Source: Woeseia sp037968755 (lineage in GTDB: Bacteria; Pseudomonadota; Gammaproteobacteria; Steroidobacterales; Woeseiaceae). From it: a stretch of DNA of 24,951 nucleotides. Positions 17,123 through 23,135 of this stretch are shown one piece after another. Numbering within the stretch: the first letter of the stretch is position 1; each line of letters begins with the position of its first letter. A model generated the notes under the pieces. It saw only the letters and a list, made by a program, of their open reading frames with translations, had not been told where the DNA came from and did not search any database. The translations under genes and the position numbers were made by a program. The stretch is taken from contig JBBKWB010000049.1 in assembly GCA_037968755.1 (NCBI GenBank), positions 1 through 24,951 of the forward strand. Direction: 5' to 3'.

Positions 17123-17580
17123 TGCGAATCCTGCCACTACTACTTTGCAGCTTGGCTGCCCTTGGCGCGTGTACACAGGATAAATCAGGGGAGCTGCGCA
17201 TCGTGGACGCGTTCGCCTATGCACCGATCACCGAAAATTCACCCGCTGTTGCTTATTTTACGTTACACAACGACAGCAATGCTGACATAACCATTCACGC
17301 ATTCAAGAGTCGCCTTTTTGCTCGTGCCGAAATGCATGAAACGCTTATCGAGAACGGGCAGTCCTCGATGAGTCCGGTTACAGAACTGCGTATCGAAGCA
17401 GGCAAGACACTGCATTTGCAGCCGGGCGGTATGCACCTGATGCTGATGCAAGCGCACCTGTCAGTTTCTGCCGGCAATCCCGATACGCTGACAATTGCGT
17501 ACAACACCAATCAAACCGTGGTCGCGGAAGTAACCTTGCGCGACAGGCTCGCGGATCCAGCATCAGTGGGAGAGCGGTAA
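17122..17580 (+). CDS. PCu(A)C copper chaperone, predicted lipoprotein
   Basis: PCu(A)C proteins bind Cu(I) in the periplasm and pass it to the CuA site of cytochrome oxidase, often together with SCO1. The 152-residue product has a signal peptide ending in a lipobox, LGAC, with Cys17 as the likely lipidated residue. The copper motif is intact and matches the family spacing exactly: Met71/His72, ten residues to Met82, 21 residues to His104, then Met106 (GMHLML). The start overlaps the upstream stop by 1 bp, and the stop overlaps the psd start by 1 bp. Lipid anchoring would hold the chaperone close to the membrane-bound SCO protein and oxidase. Confidence 0.93.
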   Translation: MRILPLLLCSLAALGACTQDKSGELRIVDAFAYAPITENSPAVAYFTLHNDSNADITIHAFKSRLFARAEMHETLIENGQSSMSPVTELRIEAGKTLHLQPGGMHLMLMQAHLSVSAGNPDTLTIAYNTNQTVVAEVTLRDRLADPASVGER

Positions 17581-18458
17581 TGGACGGGTTGCGAGCTAAA
17601 CTATTTTTGTGGTTACAGTATCTACTCCCGCGTTACGGTTTGACGGCACTCGTATACCGGCTCACCCGAATTCGCCAGGTGACGATCAAGAACTCGCTGA
17701 TTCGGGGCTTCGTACGACTATTTAGAGTGGACCTTAGTGAACTCGATGTTCGCGTCCCCGACGGATTTGCAAGTTTCAATGACTTCTTCATCCGCGAACT
17801 CGAAGCCGGCGCGCGACCGATAGCTGATGGCGCTAACGCATTGATCTCACCGGTAGACGGCACCATCAGCGAGGCCGGCGAAATTACCAGTGGCCGCTTG
17901 CTACAAGCTAAAGGGCGCTACTACAGTTTGCGCGACCTGCTGGCCACGGATGTCGCCGATGCAGCGGATTACGACGGTGGCCGCTTTGCGACTATTTACC
18001 TTGCGCCTTACAACTATCACCGCGTGCATGCGCCGCTCGACGGACATTTGCGCGCCGCCCGCTATGTTCCGGGCGATTTATTCAGTGTGAACAGCGCGAC
18101 GGCAGCGCAAGTACCAAACTTGTTTGCGCGCAACGAACGTCTGATCTGTCATTTTCACTCCGACATCGGGCCGTTTGTCGTGGTATTTGTCGGCGCGCTG
18201 AACGTCGGCTCAATCAGCACGCCCTGGAGCGGCGAAATTCGCCCGCGCAAAACCGGGGTCGTCGAAGAAATCGACTTGGGCCAGCACGGTGCAGATACCT
18301 CGGTCCGAAAAGGCGATCTGCTCGGCTGGTTCAACATGGGTTCGACTGTTATTTTGTTATTGCCACGTGCAAGCTGTAATTTCCGCACGGATCTCAACGC
18401 TGGCATGACTGTGAAAATGGGCGAAATTCTCGCGACGGTTAATACCTTGGCACCATGA
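17580..18458 (+). CDS. psd: Phosphatidylserine decarboxylase proenzyme Psd
   Basis: Psd makes phosphatidylethanolamine from phosphatidylserine at the inner membrane. The 292-residue proenzyme includes FNDFFIRELEAGARPI, the PVDGTISEAG segment, YHRVHAPLDG with the catalytic His, and the self-cleavage site GST in WFNMGSTVILL, whose Ser becomes the pyruvoyl group. The Leu usual before GST is Met here, a mild change. The start shares one base with the PCu(A)C stop, and the stop overlaps the epmA start by 4 bp (ATGA, 18455-18458). The psd-epmA linkage also occurs in E. coli, though in a looser arrangement. Confidence 0.95.
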   Translation: MDGLRAKLFLWLQYLLPRYGLTALVYRLTRIRQVTIKNSLIRGFVRLFRVDLSELDVRVPDGFASFNDFFIRELEAGARPIADGANALISPVDGTISEAGEITSGRLLQAKGRYYSLRDLLATDVADAADYDGGRFATIYLAPYNYHRVHAPLDGHLRAARYVPGDLFSVNSATAAQVPNLFARNERLICHFHSDIGPFVVVFVGALNVGSISTPWSGEIRPRKTGVVEEIDLGQHGADTSVRKGDLLGWFNMGSTVILLLPRASCNFRTDLNAGMTVKMGEILATVNTLAP

Positions 18459-19441
18459 GCCAGGAAACCGCGCCATCCGTTGAATGGCAACCTGATTCAC
18501 CTTTGCCGATTGCGCGTATGCGCGCGCGAATGTTGGCTAGCGCGCGTAGCTTTTTCGAGGAACATGATGTCCTGGAAGTCGAAACGCCGCAGCTATCTAC
18601 TGCAGCCGCCAGTGACCCACATCTCGAAAGTCTCGCTGTCAGCCTGCAGATTCGTCCCGATCGCCCCGGCTACCTGCATACGTCGCCCGAATTCGCGATG
18701 AAACGTTTGCTGTGCGCAGGCTGGCCTGACATTTTTCAGGTCTGCAAGGTATTCCGCGACGGCGAAATCGGCCCGCGCCACCAGCCGGAATTTACTATGG
18801 TCGAATGGTATCGGCGCGACCTGTCACTGCAAGCAATGATGCAGCACACTTGCACATTTATTTTGCGGCTGTTGGACGAACAGAATCCTGATGCAGACAG
18901 TCAATTCATTTCCTATGCTGACGCATTCCAACGTTTTGCCGATATCGATCCGATCAGCGCATCACTTGCAGAGATCAAGGCAGTTGCCGCTGCTGATTCT
19001 GATCTGATTGACGCGCTGGCTGACGATCGCAACGGCTGGCTTGACCTGCTATTAACTCAACGTGTCGCCCCGTGCTTTGCGAATGACGCATTGACCGTGT
19101 TGCACCATTACCCAGCAGAGCAAGCGGCGCTTGCCCGGCTGTGCCCTGATAATGCGGCGGTCGCGGATCGCTTCGAAGTGTTCCTGGGCGTTACAGAATT
19201 GGCCAATGGCTATTTCGAGTTGCGGGATGCTGACGAACAACTGGCGCGCTGCGAACAGGACCAGGAATACCGCAGCAAAAATGGCCGTGTGCAACGCCCG
19301 CTGGACCAGCAGTTTCTTGCAGCAATGCGCTCCGGCCTGCCCGCATGCTGCGGCGTCGCGGTTGGCCTCGACAGGCTGGTAATGCTGAATTCGGGCAGTA
19401 CTGAGCTGCGCCAGGTACAAACGTTTGCAACCTTACGTTAG
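18455..19441 (+). CDS. epmA: Elongation factor P-(R)-beta-lysine ligase EpmA
   Basis: EpmA (PoxA/GenX) activates (R)-beta-lysine with ATP and attaches it to Lys34 of EF-P. The 328-residue product is a class II lysyl-tRNA synthetase catalytic core without the anticodon-binding domain. FQVCKVFRDGEIGPRHQPEF is motif 2, and GVAVGLDRLVMLNSG near the end is motif 3. ELANGYFELRDADEQ is a family-specific stretch. The length matches E. coli EpmA (325). Its target gene, efp, is only 0.5 kb away on the opposite strand and encodes the matching Lys34 loop. EpmB, the aminomutase that supplies beta-lysine, is not in this window. Confidence 0.95.
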   Translation: MSQETAPSVEWQPDSPLPIARMRARMLASARSFFEEHDVLEVETPQLSTAAASDPHLESLAVSLQIRPDRPGYLHTSPEFAMKRLLCAGWPDIFQVCKVFRDGEIGPRHQPEFTMVEWYRRDLSLQAMMQHTCTFILRLLDEQNPDADSQFISYADAFQRFADIDPISASLAEIKAVAAADSDLIDALADDRNGWLDLLLTQRVAPCFANDALTVLHHYPAEQAALARLCPDNAAVADRFEVFLGVTELANGYFELRDADEQLARCEQDQEYRSKNGRVQRPLDQQFLAAMRSGLPACCGVAVGLDRLVMLNSGSTELRQVQTFATLR

Positions 19442-19470
19442 AACACTTTGCAAAGAGGGTGAACTGTAAA

Positions 19471-19947
19471 ATGAAGGACGCCAAACCAGACTATTCCATG
19501 CTGGCAGCGCAGCTCAAAGCGCTAACAGCGGGCGAGACTGACCCACTCGCCAATACCGCTAATTTTGTCGCATTACTTTGGGATGCGCTTGCCAATATCA
19601 ACTGGCTGGGCGTCTACGTGTGCCGGGACAATGACCTCGTTCTCGGCCCGTTCCAGGGCAAACCCGCCTGCGTGCGAATTCCGCTAGGCCGCGGCGTCTG
19701 CGGTACGTCAGCCTCTGAAAGGCGCAGCCTGCGAGTGGACGATGTTGATGCGTTCCCGGGACATATCGCTTGCGACGCCGCATCGCGATCAGAGCTCGTA
19801 GTGCCGCTCATCGCGGGCAAAGATCTTTTGGGAGTGCTGGATATTGACAGTCCCGATCACGGTCGTTTTAGCGCGGATGATCAGCTCGGCATCGAACGCT
19901 TGTGCGAAATATTTGTAGCGCAGCTCGATCACCAGCGTTTTATTTGA
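19471..19947 (+). CDS. msrC: Free methionine-(R)-sulfoxide reductase (GAF domain)
   Basis: This is the fRMsr type of GAF-domain protein, which reduces free methionine-R-sulfoxide. The 158-residue product keeps the family core LGPFQGKPACVRIPLGRGVC and the segment DVDAFPGHIACDAASRSELV, with the three cysteines (in PAC, GVC and IAC) expected for catalysis and resolution. The ATG at 19471 is preferred over an in-frame GTG at 19459, because AGGGTGA (19456-19462) makes a good ribosome-binding site 8 bp before it. The gene starts 29 bp after epmA and is probably in the same transcript. Its stop codon lies inside the convergent efp coding end, overlapping by 8 bp. Confidence 0.93.
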   Translation: MKDAKPDYSMLAAQLKALTAGETDPLANTANFVALLWDALANINWLGVYVCRDNDLVLGPFQGKPACVRIPLGRGVCGTSASERRSLRVDDVDAFPGHIACDAASRSELVVPLIAGKDLLGVLDIDSPDHGRFSADDQLGIERLCEIFVAQLDHQRFI

Positions 19948-20506
19948 CGCGCGATACGTACTCGCCGGAACGAGTGTCAACGCGGATGACTTCGCCCTGT
20001 TCGACAAACAACGGTACCCGAACTACAGCACCTGTAGACAGGCTCGCAGGCTTGATACCACCGCTGGCCGTGTCGCCGCGCACACCCGGATCTGTTTCAA
20101 CGATTTCCAGTTCGACGAAATTAGGCGGCAGTACTATCAACGGCACGTTATTCCAGAGCGTAATCTGGCACATGTCCTGTTCTTTAAGCCAGTTTTTTGC
20201 ATCGGCAACGGCATTCTCGTCTGCAGCGTGCTGCTCGAATGTATCCGGCACCATGAAGTGCCAGAACTCGCCGTCGGTGTAGAGATACTGCATCTGGGTG
20301 TCGACAACGTCAGCGGCTTCAACACTTTCCCCCGACTTGAACGTCTTGTCGACGGTCTTGCTCGTTTTCAGGTTTTTAATACGGACGCGACTGAATGCCT
20401 GTCCCTTGCCTGGTTTGACGAATTCGTTCTCGACAATGATGTAGGGATCGTTGTCGATAATAATTCGCAAGCCGGAGCGAAACTCACTGGTGTTGTAACT
20501 TGCCAT
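19940..20506 (-). CDS. efp: Elongation factor P
   Basis: EF-P relieves ribosome stalling at polyproline stretches. The ATG at 20506 is chosen because MASYNTSEFRSGL is the canonical start; the open frame continues upstream into unrelated sequence. The 188-residue protein has the KOW-like domain I with the modification loop VKPGKGQAF, in which Lys34 is the residue beta-lysylated by EpmA. Two OB domains follow, ending GEYVSRVK. The neighbouring epmA predicts beta-lysylation rather than rhamnosylation, which would need Arg32 and EarP. GGTGA lies 9 bp before the start. The 3' end overlaps the end of msrC by 8 bp in convergent orientation. Confidence 0.97.
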   Translation of the reverse strand: MASYNTSEFRSGLRIIIDNDPYIIVENEFVKPGKGQAFSRVRIKNLKTSKTVDKTFKSGESVEAADVVDTQMQYLYTDGEFWHFMVPDTFEQHAADENAVADAKNWLKEQDMCQITLWNNVPLIVLPPNFVELEIVETDPGVRGDTASGGIKPASLSTGAVVRVPLFVEQGEVIRVDTRSGEYVSRVK

Positions 20507-20829
20507 TAGCCTGTTCACCGCCCGCGTACGGGGTCGGCGCCTTGAATCGTAGAAAATGAGGCCGCGATCACATTGTCGCGGCCGCCGGTATGATACCCCT
20601 TCCCACAAGGCGACGAAACACGGCCGTCCCCGGCCTGTTGCCCGTGAAATCCAACCGGATAAGCGACTGTTTCACAATGATGTTCGTGACCCAGGTCGCA
20701 GAATATGATGGCCATCACGGAATCGACGGTACCGCCAGGGCTACTCTAGTCACACGGGCTCGGAGGAGCCTCCGCATTTGAATTAATCTGGTCGGTTAAG
20801 GCCGCCTGGTCACCGACGGGTACCCATAA
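20507..20829. other. 323-bp intergenic region between divergent efp and fimX, with three hairpins
   Basis: No gene is convincing here. Three inverted repeats are visible. The first is GGCCGCGA/TCGCGGCC with an 8-nt loop (20560-20583). The second is AACA-C-GGCCG/CGGCC-TGTT with a one-base bulge and a 4-nt loop (20617-20639). The third is CGGAGG-AG-CCTCCG (20761-20774). None has a downstream T tract strong enough to be called a terminator. A weak efp promoter candidate on the minus strand is TTTCGT (20613-20618) with TATCAT (20590-20595), spacing 17; it would place the first hairpin at the start of the efp leader. I found no clear promoter for the plus-strand gene. Confidence 0.5.
20560..20583. 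repeat. Perfect 8-bp inverted repeat upstream of efp
   Basis: GGCCGCGA (20560-20567) and TCGCGGCC (20576-20583) flank an 8-nt loop. On the minus strand the hairpin is followed by TCATTTTCT, too mixed for a standard terminator. It could be an operator or a leader hairpin of efp; its role is unknown. Confidence 0.5.
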
Positions 20830-22929
20830 TTGAACGAACAACACGGCATATCTGTTGCGGTCCTTAGCCGCAGCCAGGAGGACGTTGAAAGCGTCAATGT
20901 GACCCTGCGCAGTTCCGGCCATGCCGCTCACTGTCACTGGGTAGCGGACCCGGCTCAATTTGATGAACTCCTTAGCGCTGACAGTATCGAGCTGATAATT
21001 CTCTATAAAGACAACTATGCCGACGAAGTGCGCCAGGTTGTTCGCCAAAAAAACGCCTATCAGCCCGAACTTCCGGTAATTGTTGTGCAGCCTGAAATTG
21101 ACGAAGCGGCGATCCAGGCTGCAATGAAAGAAGGAGCCCGCGACCTGGTCTCGTCCAACCGTCGATCGCGCTGGCTTGCCGTAATGGAACGCGAACTGCG
21201 TGCACTACGACTTGAGCGGGCATTGAATTCTACGGTCAATGCCGCCAACGAGTATAAGCGCCAGCTACACGACTACATGGAGCGCTCAGAGAGCGCCATC
21301 GCGTACACGCAGGAGGGCATTGTCACCAGCGCTAACAGTGCGTGGGTCGAACTGTTCCAGCGTGCCAGCGAAGATGAAGTTGCCGGCTTGCCGCTGATGG
21401 ACAGCTTCGAAACTGAAAGTCATGCGGCGATCAAAGGCGCGCTGATTGCGACAACCAAGGGCAAATGGCAAAGCGGTGACAAACTGGACGCAAAGGCGCG
21501 TACATCGCTCGGCGAATCCAGCAAACTTGAACTGTGCTTCCAGCAGGTCGAATTTGAAGACGGCCCGCACGTGCAAATTGAGATCGCTCTACGCGCGGCA
21601 GTGGTCGAAGAACCGACCAAACTGGTGCACGACGCGCTAAAACGCGACCCGACCACCCTTTTCTATCATCGCCAACAATTCCTCGAGCGTATGCAAAAGC
21701 GCGCCAGTAAGAAACTGGCGTCGGGCATGTACATTCTGGCCTGCATTCAACCCGATCATTTCTCAACCGTACAGCAAGACGTTGGCATTCTCGCCTCCGA
21801 AGACATCCTCGCCCAACTGGCCGAACAAGTGCGAAGCAGGCTGCATCCGCGCGACTTCGCGGGTCGCTTTGAAGGCACTACGTTGATGGTGTTGCTGGAA
21901 CGCGGCAATGAGAATGACGCCGAAGTCTGGGGTCAACAACTGATCGATAGCATTCGTGAGTATGCGTTCAAGATAGACAAGCAGACCGTACACCTTACTT
22001 GCACTATCGGCATATGCGCCGTCAGTGGAGTATTCAACAGCCTTGAAGAACTGATTGCAGCCGTCGTTGCTGCCAAACAGGAAGGCCGCACCGCCGGCGG
22101 CAATACTGTCTATCTAAACGATACCGACAATGCCGATACACGCTTGCGGCGCTTTGATGCGATTTGGGTCAAACATATCCGTTCCGCATTGATGGATAAT
22201 CGCTTCCGGCTTGCCCACCTCCCGATAGCTGGCTTGCGCAGCGAAGCCGGCGCAATGTTTGACATGCTGGTACGAATGCTTGATGAACAGGGCAACAGCG
22301 TCTTGCCATCGGAATTCCTGCCCGCTGCTGAACGCAATAACCTGATGAAGACTATTGATCGCTGGATCATTACGGCGTCCATAGATTTCTGCCTGGAGGA
22401 GAAAGCGGACCGGGTTTTTGTACGCCTTTCCCGGCAGTCGCTGAAAGACGCCTCACTGGCTGAATGGGTCAAGCAGGAAGTTGCCCGGCGTGGCATCTCG
22501 GCGAGCAGCATCTGCCTGCAGATTGCCGAGCGCGACGCCGCCAAGCACATCAAACTGGCGCAATCCCTTGCTGAGGATATGCGTAAAGCCGGAATTGGCT
22601 TCGCAATTACTCATTACGGCGTAGACAAGAGTCGCTTGCAGATTCTCGACATGCTAAAGCCGGACTACATCAAGATTGACGGCGAGCTCATGCATTCCCT
22701 GACCAGCGATACGGATCTGCAAGAGAATGTACGAGCGTTGGCCGCCGCTGCCGAAAAGCGTGGCATCCTCACCATCGCGGAGCGGGTTGAAAACGCCAAT
22801 GCAATGGCCGTGCTGTTCCAGCTCGGTGTGCATTTCATGCAAGGGCACTATGTGCACGAGCCAGAAGTGGTGCTTGCCGAACCTCCGAGTGTAGCGACCA
22901 ACAGCTATGACTCCGTCGTCAGCAACTGA
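20830..22929 (+). CDS. fimX: FimX-like protein: degenerate receiver-PAS-GGDEF-EAL
   Basis: The 699-residue protein has the FimX domain order. Residues about 6-125 are receiver-like, with Tyr59 at the phosphoacceptor position (LIILYKDN). About 148-265 is a PAS domain, about 275-425 a GGDEF domain and about 435-690 an EAL domain. The GGDEF signature is replaced by EGTTL (348-352), and EAL by FDM (477-479). The catalytic Asn, Glu and Asp-Asp positions of the EAL site read Arg, Gln and Thr-His, while KID (615-617) and the later AERVEN Glu remain. It is therefore expected to be enzymatically dead but might still bind c-di-GMP. In Pseudomonas and Xanthomonas, FimX acts on type IV pilus assembly. 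The start is TTG, with a poor Shine-Dalgarno; no other start keeps the receiver. A FimV-type gene follows. Confidence 0.85.
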   Translation: MNEQHGISVAVLSRSQEDVESVNVTLRSSGHAAHCHWVADPAQFDELLSADSIELIILYKDNYADEVRQVVRQKNAYQPELPVIVVQPEIDEAAIQAAMKEGARDLVSSNRRSRWLAVMERELRALRLERALNSTVNAANEYKRQLHDYMERSESAIAYTQEGIVTSANSAWVELFQRASEDEVAGLPLMDSFETESHAAIKGALIATTKGKWQSGDKLDAKARTSLGESSKLELCFQQVEFEDGPHVQIEIALRAAVVEEPTKLVHDALKRDPTTLFYHRQQFLERMQKRASKKLASGMYILACIQPDHFSTVQQDVGILASEDILAQLAEQVRSRLHPRDFAGRFEGTTLMVLLERGNENDAEVWGQQLIDSIREYAFKIDKQTVHLTCTIGICAVSGVFNSLEELIAAVVAAKQEGRTAGGNTVYLNDTDNADTRLRRFDAIWVKHIRSALMDNRFRLAHLPIAGLRSEAGAMFDMLVRMLDEQGNSVLPSEFLPAAERNNLMKTIDRWIITASIDFCLEEKADRVFVRLSRQSLKDASLAEWVKQEVARRGISASSICLQIAERDAAKHIKLAQSLAEDMRKAGIGFAITHYGVDKSRLQILDMLKPDYIKIDGELMHSLTSDTDLQENVRALAAAAEKRGILTIAERVENANAMAVLFQLGVHFMQGHYVHEPEVVLAEPPSVATNSYDSVVSN

Positions 22930-22951
22930 ACACTGGCGCGACCATTGAAAA

Positions 22952-22971
22952 AGTGTGACCTGGTTCACACT
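22952..22971. promoter_or_regulatory. CRP/Vfr-type cAMP receptor protein binding site
   Basis: AGTGTGA (22952-22958) and TCACACT (22965-22971) form a perfect 7-bp inverted repeat with a 6-bp centre. It contains TGTGA-N6-TCACA, the exact core of the CRP consensus. The site is 22 bp past the fimX stop and about 160 bp before the second fimV-like gene. A candidate -10, TATAAG (23030-23035), would put the site centre near -80; TTGACT at 23017-23022 is another promoter-like element. The repeat is seen directly; binding by a CRP/Vfr protein is inferred. Confidence 0.7.
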
Positions 22972-23084
22972 GCGCGCACTGTTCGAGTATTTCCGCTGCT
23001 TCCGAATCGGCAAAATTTGACTCGGTCGATATAAGCAATAAGGGTACTTCGCTACACTTCCCGTACTTAATGGAGCGATTCGCT

Positions 23085-23135
23085 ATGCTGGCTGGCAGCG
23101 GATGGATGACACTGGATGTCGGAGTGATCTCGTGA
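23085..23135 (+). other. Possible 16-codon leader ORF overlapping the second fimV-like gene
   Basis: An ATG at 23085 has a good ribosome-binding site (GGAG, 23072-23075, 9 bp upstream). It encodes 16 codons (MLAGSGWMTLDVGVIS) and ends at TGA 23133-23135, overlapping the downstream GTG start by 4 bp (GTGA). The layout suits translational coupling. A reading frame this short could arise by chance, and nothing in the peptide is recognisable. Confidence 0.3.

Noticed and set aside
20590..20781. A 63-codon plus-strand open frame between efp and fimX
   Set aside because: It has no ribosome-binding site, an Arg-rich composition and overlap with the inverted repeats. Nothing supports it as a gene.
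20507..20829. A c-di-GMP riboswitch upstream of the fimX-like gene
   Set aside because: I looked for the conserved GEMM core (GGGCAAACC-type and GGACGCAAAGCC-type segments) and found neither. The hairpins present do not match that fold.
22934..22949. A sigma54-like element, TGGCGCG-N4-TTGAA, just before the CRP-type palindrome
   Set aside because: The near-invariant GC at -12 reads GA, and the start point would fall inside the palindrome. The CRP reading explains the region better.
22952..22971. The fimX-downstream palindrome as a rho-independent terminator
   Set aside because: The stem is followed by GCGCGCAC with no T tract on the plus strand. The arms match the CRP half-sites exactly.
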